A stretch of 64,000 nucleotides of DNA from Sinotaia quadrata (lineage: Eukaryota; Mollusca; Gastropoda; Architaenioglossa; Viviparidae), in NCBI GenBank assembly GCA_028829895.1, contig CM054181.1, positions 110,446,860 through 110,510,859 on the forward strand. Reading direction: 5' to 3'. Below the pieces are notes generated by a model that saw only the letters and a list, made by a program, of their open reading frames with translations, ran no database searches and was not told the origin of the DNA. This document shows, piece by piece, positions 1 through 13,230 of this stretch (positions within the stretch are counted from its first letter, which is position 1; the number at the start of each line of letters is the position of its first letter). Both the position numbers and the translations under genes were made by a program.

Positions 1-36
<36 letters not shown>

Positions 37-41
37 GTGTG
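1..41. repeat. (TG)n microsatellite at the window edge
   Basis: About 17 pure TG units, then a decayed end. It probably continues to the left. Confidence 0.95.
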
Positions 42-394
42 TTGGAGGTGAGTGGGTGAGAAGGTATATACGTGTTGTCCACATTTCGCGTGAGAACACG
101 AACACTGACGCGGTAGTAGGGGGAGTGGATTAAGATGGGTGTGAGACTTGGCTTCGGATTAACGCGAGGGCTAGAACAGACCTTGGACAAACAGGAGCGT
201 ATTTTGACTGCAGTGAGAAAGGAGAAATAAAAAAAAAACAACCAGGTAACGCAGAGGAACGTGTGCAGGCGATTTGTCTTGCTTTACAAAACCTTTTCAT
301 TCAACAGTCGTACCTCACCCTTTCTTCCCGCAATCCATCCACCCCGGCCGGTGATTAGTACATTAGCAAAATCTTCCACTAATGAAAATGGTTC

Positions 395-685
395 TCAATA
401 AATGTTAAGTAGAAAGAGCTGAAATTCCAGGTTTTTGCTGTGTCTCTCGAGTTGCAGGCTTAGGCCAAGAAGCCTTTTCCTAATGTCTGATTCCGACAAA
501 GGTAAATGAAAATAATTAAATTGATGTGTGTTCTCTTTCGCAGTGAGGGGCATATCATTTATCGGAGTTTTGTTATCTAATGGACTCGACGAAGTTCGCT
601 CTCTGTCACTTGTCCAGATAACCTTTCTTGAAGTGGTGACTTGAGGTGTTCTTGACGGATGTAGATGACGTAAATTGACAGACAT
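395..685 (-). other. Unrecognised 96-codon open frame
   Basis: It starts with ATG at 685 and is a mixed, non-repetitive polar sequence with a Ser/Thr-rich N-terminal half and a helical stretch near the C-terminus (DIRKRLLGLSLQLERHSK). I recognise no domain and no splice partner. It could be chance, or part of a gene to the left of the window. Confidence 0.15.
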
Positions 686-762
686 AAATGACTGATTCTA
701 GGTAACTAATCCCATGCATGTCTTTAGTGTCTGTCTGCTGTACTTGGTGGTCTAATTATATG

Positions 763-822
763 TTCTTTCTTTCTTTTTTTCTTTCTTTCTTTCTTTCTTA
801 ATTTCTTTCTTTCTTTCTTTCT
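763..822. repeat. (TTTC)n microsatellite
   Basis: TTTC units interrupted by a short T run and one TTAA. Confidence 0.9.
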
Positions 823-988
823 ACTAAATACCTAATTCTACGCTTATTTCTCTCTCGTTCTCTCACTCGTTGTCTCTCTCTACTATGTGACTAATTCTAT
901 ATTTAATTCTCTTTCGCTTTCTCTCTTTCCTACTCACATATATACAAACACATAAACATGTTTTATAATCTTTAACTCAGACTTATTT

Positions 989-990
<2 letters not shown>

Positions 991-1080
<90 letters not shown>
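991..1080. repeat. (CA)n microsatellite, about 45 units
   Basis: An almost pure CA run that decays into CGCACGCATG. Confidence 0.95.
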
Positions 1081-1085
<5 letters not shown>

Positions 1086-1385
1086 GCATGCACAGACGCA
1101 TACTTCTTTCTTTCTCTCCGTTTCTAACCAGTACATGAAAGTTCGGTAACTATGTACTGAGTATGTTAAAATAGCTCAGCTGATATCATTAGTTGTGAAT
1201 ACACAACTCTCTGTTTCTCCTTCCGCTCTCTCCCTCTCTCTCTCCCTATCTATCTCACTCTCTTTTTCAATAATGTACATTGTATTTAGGTTCCTTTATT
1301 AATATGTAATTGGTTATTCTCTCTCTCTCATTCGTGCTCTCTTATTAACCCGTGTGTTGCCTTAAGCAATTTCGACTGTTTGTTT

Positions 1386-1775
1386 AGTCCAATGATGTGT
1401 ATTGATTGGTCTAATGATGTATAATGATTGGTCTAATGATGTATATCGGTTGGTCTAATGATGTATATTGGTTGGTCAAATGATGTATATTGGTTGGCAA
1501 TGATGTATATTGGTTGGTCTAATGATGTATATTGCCATTATTGGTTGGTCTAATGATTATATTGGTTGGTCTAAGGATATCCTTGGTTGGACTAATGATG
1601 TGTTTGGCTGGAGGTAATGGTGTGTATTGGTTGGTCTAATGATGTGTTTGGCTGGAATAATGATGTGTATTGGTTAGTCTAGTGATGTGCTTGGCTGGAC
1701 TAATGTGTATTAGATGGTCTAGGTTTCAGGTGTTTGTTTGGACTAAAGATGTGTTTGGCTGAACTAATGAGATAA
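1386..1775. repeat. Degenerate 22-24 bp minisatellite
   Basis: Unit close to TTGGTCTAATGATGTATATT, about 16 copies. The right half has drifted to a GTGTTTGGCTGGA variant. Confidence 0.85.
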
Positions 1776-2254
1776 TATTTGGTTTGCTGTAATACTCTCT
1801 CTCTCTCTTTTCTCTCTGTTTCTGACTAATGAACGAAAACTAACTAGCTAACTTTAACTCTTATCAATCCGTTATTGATCTGTTATTAACTACGATCTGT
1901 ATGTTTAAGTTTATATGATAATATGCTATTGGTTTCTATACATAATATATCTCCCTTTCTTTCTCTCTGTCTCTTGCAATCTCTTAACCTCTCTCTTTCA
2001 TTGTCTCTAACCCGCACACAATTAGAACATTATTACCACTTACTATTTATTTAGTTGTTTGTAATAGACACATTTTAATGGACTTTTACTAAAGGGAATA
2101 ACGTGGGTACAGGCACACACCGATACAATTAGAAAACCTATTAAGAGAATTGTCTTGACATGCACACACAAAAGTGAATTACAAGAGGACTAAAGAGAAT
2201 TAAGTGTGCAAATAAAAACAATAAAGAGAGAAGTGGGAGAGAAAAACGTCCATA

Positions 2255-2280
2255 TGCGCGCGCGCACACACACACACACA
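2255..2280. repeat. (CG)n(CA)n alternating purine-pyrimidine run
   Basis: Short CG block followed by CA, a potential Z-DNA former. Confidence 0.85.
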
Positions 2281-3094
2281 AAAGCACACACGCATGCATA
2301 CATATAAACACGTATATATGTGGGAATTAGTAAATATTTAATAAACTCACAATGAAGCAAATAATATCATCAATCATTTAACCAAAAGGAGGTTTCCGCA
2401 TTTGAAGTATTTAGGTTTTGATCAAAATTTTATTTGATTTTTTGCTCGAATCTGTTGGAATAGAAATGCACATATCCTTTCCAAACATGGCCTAGGTCCT
2501 GTCAAGAATCGGGAAGTCTCCGAACAGTGATTGTCTCCAATGGCACATAAATAAACCAGTTTAGGCATGATTGGCCGGGATAATAGAGAAATAAACCAGT
2601 TTTGACTCTAATGGCAGGGAAAAAGAGGAATAAATCAATTTAGGCACTATAGACTAATGGGTACTGCCTAATATGTCATGATATGCTGGTCATCAGTCCA
2701 TTCTGACTCAGCCAGATTGATGATAGTTACATCCTGACTAAACAGTGTGTTATGAAGAGTTGACTTACAACTGACCATCTAAACGTACAGGTTTTCGCAG
2801 TAAAACAGGGTGTTATGAAGAGTTGACGTACAGCTGGAATAGATAAGATCCAAAGCTTTTCCGTTGGTTGGATCCCTTTAAGAGGTGACCACTATTGATG
2901 TCATTTTAAACTTATTCACTCTGCCCGTATCCAAGATAGAGTTGTCGCTTTAATCTGAGTGGTCCTACTTTCAGAGAAGACGAGCTAATTAAACAAACAA
3001 GCACAGACTCCAGCTACACGGAACATACATAGAAATAGTGACGTCATCGAACTGCCTGATCTTCACAAAAAAGGCATCTGTATGCTCGAATCAT

Positions 3095-3192
<98 letters not shown>

Positions 3193-3375
3193 TACACACG
3201 AATATATACATTACCCACAAATTACACACATACATTACACACGAATATATACATTACCCACAAATTACACACATGCACACACACATTACACACGAATATA
3301 TACATTACCCACAAATTACACACATGCACACACACATTACACACGAATATATACATTACCCACAAATTACACACC
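3095..3375. repeat. (CA)n followed by 51-bp tandem repeat
   Basis: About 48 CA units (3095-3190), then four units at 3191, 3234, 3285 and 3336. The last three are 51 bp apart, and the first is 8 bp shorter. The units themselves contain CA stretches, so the array probably grew out of the microsatellite. It creates long but meaningless His-Thr frames. Confidence 0.92.
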
Positions 3376-4132
3376 CGCACACATTATACATGCACACCAT
3401 ATACACGCGCATACTTACATTACGCACGCACACATACATTACACAGGCGCACATACAATTGTACGCGCTCGCACACAAGCGTGTGCATGTATACACTTAA
3501 ATGAACACCGCGCTTTTGATAATATCGAACTTAATTTAATTAGCTATGCAAGTCCTTCACATTATATTGATTAACCTGACGCGCGATATTAGGAAACTTT
3601 GCAAATTATATATATATAATATATATTTTAAAGTCTCATGCACATTAATTGTGTACTGCACTCTAGCGATGTCTTGTGAGAGAAATGACTTTTGAGTTTA
3701 GAACCGTTTTCTGACACATTTCTCAAGAGCGAGAGATTTTTGCAATTATTTTGCTTTTATGATAGCGAGACACTCTCTAGGAGATAACAATACTTCAGTC
3801 TCGAGTGAATAAGTGAGTGAGTCAGTCAGTCAGTCAGTCAGTCAACGGGCCCAGTGAGTATATGACAGGGAGAAATACTGGGCGAGTGTCTCAAACTGTT
3901 GGTGCCTGCTGGAGTCATTGGATGGCGAGCAGTCACGTGGTATGATTTACCAAGAAAAAACAACTTAAATAAACGTATCAGTAGTATATTTAAATTACTT
4001 CCTAACTGTTCTTTGCAAACGGCATTTAATTAACAAATATGTTTGACACTTGCTTGCCACAGCCCTATGAGAATTGTAGGGTGCAGGAAAAGTAAACTTT
4101 CCACTTGTCATGCGATGTATCTTTAGGACATC

Positions 4133-4275
4133 TTGAAATATGATTCCTGGTTGCGGCCAGTTTAGGGCGCCTTGAAATTCGATTCCTGGTTGCGGCCAGT
4201 TTAGGGCGCCTTGAAATACGATTCCTGGTTGCAGCCGTCTCTAGGGCGCCTTGAAATACGATTTTCGGTTGTAGT
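4133..4275. repeat. 39-bp tandem repeat, about 3.5 copies
   Basis: TTGAAA recurs near 4133, 4172, 4211 and 4251. The core GATTCCTGGTTGCGGCCAG is well conserved. Confidence 0.9.
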
Positions 4276-5013
4276 CGGCAGTGGTAAGCAGCGATACGCC
4301 CAAATTAAACAGGAGCTCGCTCACAGAGTTGTAGATGTCTTGTCACAGAATGATATTAGACTCTTACCATAAGAGTGCTCAGTTACCAGAAAGTTACCAT
4401 AAGAGAGTTACCATAAAGGTGATAGAATATTTACCTCTGTGATACACTGAACGTGTAATCCTATCCAAATTTTAAAGCGGGCGTCGGCATGTTAATGCAC
4501 TTTTACAACTTTTCTTCAATATTACACAACCAGGGCACTACGACTTGAGGCTTGACAAGTGTTGATGGTTTGAGGGAAGAAATACAATAATTGAAAGGTA
4601 TAGATTTTTTTTTATTTTTAAAGAAATTTATCATTATTGTTTTTTCTTTCGTTTTTTTCTTGTTACCCGACAGATGGCGAGAATAAACATTTACAAAGAA
4701 CTTGCTCTCTGCTAGAGCACAACCGAAAGGCCTTAGCCACTTTCTCCGTTTGGTATAAGCTAGCCTCCCTTATCAGCAGCTTCTGGCGCTGCAATACTGT
4801 AGGCCATGTTTGGTAAACTTGAATATCACAATAACTGAGCAATAAACAAAATAAAAAACAAAAAATAAAAATCAAGAAATGCTTTCTGCTGCCCACTTGA
4901 CGATATCGTAGTGATTGCTAATAAAACTATTGCTAAAAATAAATCTTCTCTTGGTTCCAGTCTCAAGAGATTGAATCTCGTAGCACCGCACATATACGTA
5001 CATGGACTCATTG

Positions 5014-5168
5014 AATGTCCACAAATCTCTATGGCACATTATTCTGCATAACGTTGTCAAATGTCCACAGATCTCTATGACGCTTACTCTGCATAACGTT
5101 GTCAAATGTCCACAGTTCTCTATGGCGCTTACTCTGCATAACGTTGTCAAATGTTCATAGATCTCTTG
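5014..5168. repeat. 45-bp tandem repeat, about 3.5 copies
   Basis: ATGTCCAC occurs at 5015, 5061, 5106 and (as ATGTTCAT) 5151. Each copy contains CTCTGCATAACGTTGTCAA. Confidence 0.9.
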
Positions 5169-5849
5169 TATGCTGAGTAGCGCTGTCATGGATACGGGCA
5201 GAGTGAATAAGTTTGAAATGACATCAGTAGTGGTCACCCCTTACAGGGATCCAACCAACAGAAAAGTTTTGGATCTTATCTACTCCAGGTGTAAGTCAAC
5301 TCTTCATATCAAATTGTTTTGTGTGAAGGCGTTCGTGTTTCTCTTATTCAGAGTCTCTGTGATTCACTGTTATAATATTGTAAACTATTGTCGGGGTGTT
5401 TGGGGCCAGAGAAAATCTCTTGTCCCCTGGATACCTACCTTCGTCTGTCAATGTCTGCATTAAATCTGACTTTACCAAACAATTCAGAACAAGTTGTTAG
5501 TGTCACAAGTCTGATAAAAATGCCCGACCTGATGACCCACTTAGCCTTGTTTACTTCAAATTCGAATATTTGAAACCCTTGACTCCTTTGTTCAAAGCTT
5601 CCCTTTTCGAAGTGCTTCTAGAACAGGTCAAGATGTTATGTAACTTTAGGACCTTTGTCCGGTTCTCGAACCAACCACATGCTTCGCGAAACAGTCACGT
5701 GATACGCAACATGCTCTTCTATATATGTACCTACACGCCTCCGCTCCGTCACTGGGAGAACACATTAGCTAGGTCCATTTCAGCTAACTCCGGTCACGAG
5801 GGGCAAGCCGACAAGCCGTTGAGAATCAAGACACCATTCGTCTTCTCAT

Positions 5850-7190
5850 AAAGAGGTATCACTTTATTTAATAGTATTTTGCCTATGTTGTTTAAGTATG
5901 TATTTATGCTATGTATTATATTTCCATAACACTTGAGCATGGTCCAGAGAAATGGCTGAGAAAAACCTATAAGTTACGAAATATAAATTGATTGTAATTC
6001 CTTTTCCATTTTGTACTTTAATTTATATTGTTTCAATTTCATTAAGAGTCAGAATGCCTGTACTCGATATGAATTCTTCATGTAATTCAATTATTGCGTG
6101 TAATTTTAATTGTAAATTGTGAAGCGCTTTGTTAGTTTGAATTACCCTTTGTATGAACATTAATTTAACATTGTATCTATTTTATTGCTTCATACGTCAC
6201 GCTGTTAAACGAAAACATGCCTGAGACGATTACATTTTTCTAAATCTAATTGTAAAACGACAGGAGGTCGAAACTCTTACTCAGTGCATTTTATCTGGAA
6301 CATGCTTTCGTAGGGAGTGTTCAATCGAAAGTATATTAGAGCCATTGTTCTCCAGATCGGTTCCTATTGTCCATGCCTTACCTCGCCTTGCTTTGGTTCT
6401 GCTGGTGAACTCTACATTGAGGGTCCATGTCATTAAAATTCAAGTTCCCTAGCTACATGAAAAAGGAGCGTCTTTCCTCAGACATCACGTGCGTCGCTAG
6501 AGCGGGACTGTGAAATTAGACTGACTGACCTAATAAAGAGACCAGGCTGATACAAGCAACCCAGCTGAGTACAATCATTGAGTACAAATGTTAAACGAAC
6601 AATTGTTGGCAATTTTGTGACAAGAATCGAACACATGCGCGTAGAGATAGAGCAGTAGACTATTCGCGTCGTCTTGATTATTGTTAATTTGTTAAACTTT
6701 ATTAAATCTTATTTTTCTTGTTAATACCTCTTAGTAGTTAATTAATATGCATGGTAGACCAATAGATTCTTAGATTTGAATGGGGGCGAATGAGCAGAAA
6801 GTTGACAACGAATGCGTATTAAATTAGAGGGATTTAACTGTTTCAAATCTAGCTAAAAGTTCGCAGTTTATTAGTTTGTAAATTTGTCGTCTGAACTACG
6901 AGACACATTTTTAATTAGTCAAATAATAAATTGAGCATCCAGTCTGCATAGAATATGAGAGAAAGAATTAATTATATTTAAAGTCTTTAATTATTCTAAG
7001 CAGGGTCTATACTGGGAACGTAACAGTTAGAACCTCTATCTCTGTTGTTTGTTCCTCTTCCATAATTCCCTTTTGGATTTCTCAGCTTGTCAGTAAATAG
7101 GTGGTTTTCTCCAGTTAGATTTTCGCCAAATTTTTCTGTGTTCCTAAGCCAGTAGCTGTAGCTGTAGTTGTAGATGTCTTTACACTTTTG
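5850..7190. other. AT-rich stretch with no feature seen
   Basis: No coding frame, splice pattern or repeat array stands out on either strand. Confidence 0.5.
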
Positions 7191-7214
7191 GAAGACGCCC
7201 TGTGCAGATACAAG

Positions 7215-7380
7215 TTCATCTGACTGTAAAGACACTTACAGGCCAAAGCTTTAAATGTAAAGACACTTACAGGACAAATCTCTAAATGTAAAGACACAGG
7301 ACAAACCTCTTAATGTAAAGACATTTACAGACCAAAACTCTTAATGTAAAGACAGGCCAAACCTCTAAATGTAAAGATGT
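7215..7380. repeat. Degenerate repeat of about 30 bp
   Basis: AATGTAAAGACA recurs six times, with ACAGGACAAACCTCT-like middles of variable length. Confidence 0.8.
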
Positions 7381-7451
7381 AAAGAGAGACAATAAACCTA
7401 AAAGCTCCTCATATATGCCTTTCAACACTACAGGCAGATCATATAAACAAA

Positions 7452-7461
7452 GTGTGTGTGT

Positions 7462-7508
<47 letters not shown>
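7452..7508. repeat. (GT)n microsatellite
   Basis: About 28 GT units with one TAT break. Confidence 0.95.
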
Positions 7509-7509
<1 letters not shown>

Positions 7510-8566
7510 CTGTTTTCTATTTAGGTCTTATTTAGTGAGAACAGTTTCCAGCATTCTCTTCATATTCATTTGCCCACATAAGAAGACAAATTCTATTTAC
7601 GTGTAAGTAATGTATATCTGTGTATGCAGCACAGCAATATAATTATGTAGGTGTATCCTTTTGTTTAAACAAATTGATTTATTCAACTTTTTTTTTTTAT
7701 ATATTTCGTTATTTTGTGTAACTGTGATTGTCTGTACATAAGTACTGTGCACTATTGTCTTATTAAAGTGCAGGTTCAGCTAAAAGTGTTATGCATGAAT
7801 ATGAAAGGTCCAGTTTTTATAAGATTTCTGACAATATATGTACATTCATTGTTGAGCATTGTTGAAAGGTCCACATTTTCTAAGATTCTTTTGAAGACTG
7901 GTGTTCAGTCCAGTTGTGTGTTTGTGCGGGGTCTGCATATGTCCAGTTTAGGTGCATCGAGTGACCCAGTTTTTGTAAATGAATGTCAATAGGCCTATCC
8001 TAAAGATACGAAATTCTTGGATTGTAAGATCCGAAGAAAAAGATGTGCAGATGACGGCATGTAGAAGTGAGCATAACATTTCATAAATATTAAATTATTC
8101 CAAATAAGCAATATTTTAATTATTTTTTAAATATATTGAAATAGAATTGAAATTTCGTAACATTGTTTGATCTATATGACAATCTTACTGTTTTGACACC
8201 TTAACTTTTCATAGTAGAGTGAATGAGGAATTTTGTTGGGTAGACATGTTGAGCATGACACGCAAATTTGAGAGTCCTGCATAGATGGCACTCCTAAAAG
8301 AAATATAATGTTTGATACACGCTTCGATGGAACTGTTCAGCTGTGATGTGTATGGTGTTGCTAAATATGGCATTTTTAGTACTGCGTGATACTGCTAAGC
8401 ACTGCTCTGGTCTATGGTACTGCAAAACATTGTATAATACTGTAATTTACTTTGTACTCTGGCATTACTAAACACTGCGCGTTAATCCTAGTCCCTCTGT
8501 ACTGCCAAGCACTGCAAGAGTGTAATCTATTACATTGCTACGGTATTGTCACTGCTACATACTGTG

Positions 8567-9466
8567 TACTGCGAGGCTACTAAACACTGCCAGACGCTTC
8601 TAAATATTGGTAAACACTACTATATACTGTGTAGTGCGAGGCTACTAAACACTGCCAGACGCTTCTAAATATTGGTAAACACTACTATATACTGTGTACT
8701 GCGAGGCTACTAAACACTGCCAGACGCTTCTAAATATTGGTAAACACTACTATATACTGTGTACTGCGAGGCTACTAAACACTGCCAGACGCTTCTAAAT
8801 ATTGGTAAACACTACTATATACTGTGTAGTGCGAGGCTACTAAACACTGCCAGACGCTTCTAAATATTGGTAAACACTACTATATACTGTGTACTGGGAG
8901 GCTACTAAACACTGCCAGACGCTTCTAAATATTGGTAAACACTACTATATACTGTGTACTGGGAGGCTACTAAACACTGCCAGACGCTTCTAAATATTGG
9001 TAAACACTACTATATACTGTGTACTGGGAGGCTACTAAACACTGCCAGACGCTTCTAAATATTGGTAAACACTACTATATACTGTGTACTGGGGGGCTAC
9101 TAAACACTGCCAGACGCTTCTAAATATTGGTAAAACTACTACATACTGTGTACTGGGAGGCTACTAAACACTGCCAGACGCTTTTAAATATTGGTAAAAC
9201 TACTACATACTTGTACTGGGAGGCTACTAAACACTGCCAGACGCTTCTAAATATTGGTAAAACTACTACATACTGTGTACTGGGAGGTTACTAAACACTG
9301 CCAGACGCTTCTAAATATTGGTAAAACTACTACATACTTGTACTGGGAGGCTACTAAACACTGCCAGACGCTTTTAAATATTGGTAAAACTACTACATAC
9401 TTGTACTGGGAGGCTACTAAACACTGCCAGACGCTTCTAAATATTGGTAAATACTACGGTACTTCT
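8567..9466. repeat. 65-bp satellite array, about 14 copies
   Basis: GCTAC at 8576, 8641 and 8706 fixes a 65-bp period. Units are 95% or more alike by eye. Left copies read GCGAGG and right copies GGGAGG. The last five have lost one or two bases (64-63 bp). Rare variants (TAGTGCGAGG, CTTTTAAAT) recur three units apart, hinting at a higher-order repeat. Decayed CACTGC-rich sequence precedes it from about 8390. Confidence 0.95.
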
Positions 9467-9870
9467 AATATCGTGAGGTCACTGTTAAATACTATATACC
9501 ACAGTTTATTTTGTCGTGTTTGACAGAACAGTTAACATAAAATATATGTGACCTCCGTTTCAATATTTATTTTTTAAAGAGAACTCAAACGTACATTTAC
9601 AAATATTTTATTTACCTTTCTTGTCGTAGAAATGGCTGTGAGAGTTATTTTAAATATTGTGTCCACCAAAAAAAAAAAAGAAAAGAAAAGAAAAGAGGGC
9701 AGAGAAAATAAACTTTCATATGTGAAAATGAAATGCAATAAAAATATGTAAACACATAACTCCCACTACCCACTTACCCTATCCCCAAATAAACACAAAC
9801 ATATTCTAGCAAGCGAGAAAAGGATAAATATATATGCTACAGGAATAAATCGGTAATGTTTCTCATCAAG

Positions 9871-9889
9871 TACACGCACACACACATAC

Positions 9890-9943
<54 letters not shown>

Positions 9944-9960
9944 GCGCGCGCGCGCGCATG
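9871..9960. repeat. (CA)n(CG)n microsatellite, possible Z-DNA
   Basis: About 35 CA units end in a run of CG dinucleotides and GCATGCG. Confidence 0.92.
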
Positions 9961-9964
9961 CGTT

Positions 9965-10740
9965 CAAGTTAGCCATGTTATAAGATACCCTGTGATGCAT
10001 AATCATTATTCCGTTTTGCGATCGTGTGCAATGTTATGACAACACAGTTCGATTGTGCGAAACAATATAATATATAATTCCTTTGTGCGACTGCCTTTTA
10101 AATAGAGGACTTTAGAAAATCGGGAATTTCTCCTTTTGCGGCTTGGTTTGTATTCGTTCGTTTCACACACGGAACTTACAGATTCATATCATTATATTCA
10201 TCCATTTTTATCTCCGTTCACTCGCCTAGCAATAGAAAAAGTTGTTGGCATTTAGAGGGTGATTTGGAACATAGGTCGAGAGCGAGCGAATGAGTTCTTA
10301 TGTTAATATTAGCAATATTTGGTTGTCGTAACTGTTGCCGTTAGTAAAGTGATACCACACAGGATCGATTATCATCTGATTTGTGTCGCGCTTCGATGAT
10401 CCCTTATTAGTGCCCCAAGAGCCGTCTCAATGCCTATTGATCGCAATCATGGCTGATGATTGATTTATTGGACCAAGAAAGAGCTCCTTTCGTAGCGTGA
10501 GAGATCTTTCACAGTGGTATTGGAGGTGAAATTAACTTTGATAAGCCTGCAGTCGGACATATAAATGTGGCAGTGAGGGGAGAAAAATCTCTCAGGTTTG
10601 TTGCAGGATATGAACCCTAGCTCACAATTTAAACGAGTAATTTACACCACCTAAATGTCATCGCACATAAAGAAGTGCTTGGAATTATATATTTTTTTCC
10701 TACTTACTGTTACAAAAACTTCTCAACTTCTCATCAACTG
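9965..10740. other. Unique sequence with no feature seen
   Basis: Mixed composition and no open frame of interest. Confidence 0.4.
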
Positions 10741-10749
10741 GAATGTTTG

Positions 10750-11480
10750 TGGTTATAATTACTATTTAAGGAAAATGTATAAACAGCACGTCACTCTGGA
10801 TTGTGTTTTCGTGTGATTACTCTTTGGGTAAATGTATTAACTGCACGTCACTTTAGATTGTGTTTTCGTGTGATTACTGTTTGAGGTAAATGTGTTAACT
10901 GCACGTCACTTTTGATTGTGTTTTCGTGTGATTACTGTTTGAGGTAAATGTATTAACTGCAAGTCACTTTGGATTGTGTTTTCGTGTGATTACTGTTTGA
11001 GGTAAATGTATTAACTGCACGTCACTTTGGATTGTGTTTTCGTGTGATTACTGTTTGAGAAAATGTATTAATTGCACGTCACTTGTGGTTGATTTATTTT
11101 CATTACTGTTTGAGAAAAATCGATTAACTTCAAGTTACTCGAGATTGCTCATTCGTGTGATTATTAGTTGAGAAAAACATATTCACTGTACATCACTTGG
11201 GACTGTTTTCAGGTGATTGCTGTTTGAGAAAAACATATTCACTGTACATCACTTGGGACTGTTTTCGAGTGATTGCTGTTTGAGAAAAACATATTCACTG
11301 TACATCACTTGGGACTGTTTTCGAGTGATTGCCGTTTAAGAAAAACGTATTAACTGCACGTCACTTTGGGATTGGTGATGTTATTTTTGTAATTACTGTA
11401 TGAGAAAAACACTCTCTACGTCTTTTGGGATTGTTTTCTCGTGCGATTGTTGTTCGAGAAAAACTTATTTGAATATTTCT
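10750..11480. repeat. 56-58 bp tandem repeat, two subfamilies
   Basis: The first half has AACTGCACGTCACTTTGGATTG units ending TTCGTGTGATTACTGTTTGA. The second half has CATATTCACTGTACATCACTTGGG units ending GATTGCTGTTTGAGAA. The two are clearly related, so the array split into two homogenised blocks. Confidence 0.9.
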
Positions 11481-11559
11481 TTCGGCGCATGCGCAATATT
11501 ATAATTATGAAGAATGATCAGTTTTGACTTTCAGACAAGAGTACTGAGTGTGTTTAAAT

Positions 11560-12560
11560 GTTAGTCATTATTTTTTGGCCATTGGTCAGTTTTTAATTTT
11601 TTTCTATTAGTTTTGATTATTGGCCATTATTCTTGTTTGATGGCTATTGGTCAGTATACTATTTTTTGTATGCTATTAGGTTTGATTATTGATCATTATT
11701 CTTTTTTGTTGACTGTAAATATTTAATGTTGGCCATTATTTTTGTAATGACATTTGACATTTTGTATTGGTATATTTTGTATTCTTGTTTTTAGCCATTA
11801 AGATTTTTCACTGGCCACTATTCTTGTGTGCTGACTATTAGATTAATAAAGTGGTCATTGGCTATGTGTTGATCATTAGGTTTGTGTTATTTAGGTCTGC
11901 GTTGTAAATATTCTTCAAGTGGTGGGCATACGGTTTGTATACTAGTCCAAATACATTAAACTTGGGTATTGGTCTGCGATTTGTGTATTGGTCATTAGTC
12001 ATTAGATGTAGCCATTTTGTTTGTTTACCAGTTCCTTACTCTTGTATTTTGGCTATTACATCATTTGTGTATTTTTCTGGCCACTCTATACTGATCATTA
12101 GTCATGTGTATTGGTCGTTAGGTGTGTGCACTGATTGTTAATCACTATATTGATCATTAGGTTTGTGCACTGATTGCTAATCACTATATTGATCATTAGG
12201 TTTGTGCACTGATTGTTAATCACTATATTGATTATTAGGTTTGTGCATTGTTCGTTAGTTACGTGTATTGATCATTTGGTTTGTGCACTAATTATTTGGC
12301 TTGTGTATTGATCATTAGGTTTGTGCACTGATCATTAGTCATGTATGTCAGTCATTACGTTTTTGCACTAATCATTAGGCATTGTATTGGTCATTAGACT
12401 TTTGCACTGATTGTTAATCATGTGTATTTGTCAGGTGTGTACGCGTTGGTAATTATGTTTGTGCTCTGTGTATTTGTCATGTGTAGTGGTCATTAGGTTT
12501 GAGCGCTAATTATTAGTCTTGTATATTGGTCATTAGATTTATACACTGATCAGTAAATGG
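11560..12560. repeat. Strongly degenerate GTCATTAG-type repeat
   Basis: Words such as TTGGTCATTAG, TTTGTGCACTGAT and ATCACTATATTGATCATTAGG recur irregularly over 1 kb. The best local period is about 41 bp near 12130-12240. Confidence 0.75.
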
Positions 12561-12809
12561 TATGATATACTCTTCATTAATGTTGATAAGTGGTCTTAAA
12601 TTACCACTTAATTTAGCAAAATATTTGAAAGTTTTAATATATATCGTATATCGGCATACTTTGATTTTAAATTTTAATTCCCTAGATCAACATGACAGCA
12701 GAAGTCTACATGTGTTTATTCTTTGACTGGAAAAAAGGACAAAATTGTCATTTGTCAGCCAAACACAAGTGGATACTATCCTGATTGCGGAATGTTCCAT
12801 AAATTCATG

Positions 12810-13225
12810 ATGTACACTACAGGTGAGTTACATATTTACATGATGTACACTACAGGTGAGTTACATATTTACATGATGCATTGCTAGTTTTTGAAATGTA
12901 AAAGAACTTACTAGGTTACGTGTTTACATTATACATTGTTACGTTTTGTTGATATTTACAAGAACTTAGTAGGTTACGTGTTTACATTATACATTGTCAC
13001 GTTTTCTTGATATTTACAAGAACTTACTAGGTTACATGTTTACATTATACATTGTCGCGTTTTGTTGAAATTTACAAGAACTTACTAGGTTACGTGTTTA
13101 CATTATACATTGTCACGTTTTGTTGAAATGTGGAAGAACTTACTAGGTTACGTGTTTACATTATACATTGTCACGTTTTCTTGAAATGTACAAGAACTTA
13201 CTAGGTTACGCGTTTACATTATACA
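12810..13225. repeat. 33-bp pair followed by 58-bp tandem repeat
   Basis: Two 33-bp units with GATGTACACTACAGGTGAGT come first. Six units of about 58 bp follow, with AACTTACTAGGTTACGTGTT and ACATTATACATTGTCACGTT. Confidence 0.9.
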
Positions 13226-13230
13226 TTGTA

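Noticed and set aside
3038..3574. 178-codon plus-strand frame and its overlapping partners
   Set aside because: The protein is His-Thr repeats translated from a CA microsatellite and its 51-bp offspring. There is no non-repetitive core.
8005..8045. GAAATTCTTGGAT-like word resembling 18S rRNA
   Set aside because: Only about a dozen bases match and the flanks do not. A chance match.
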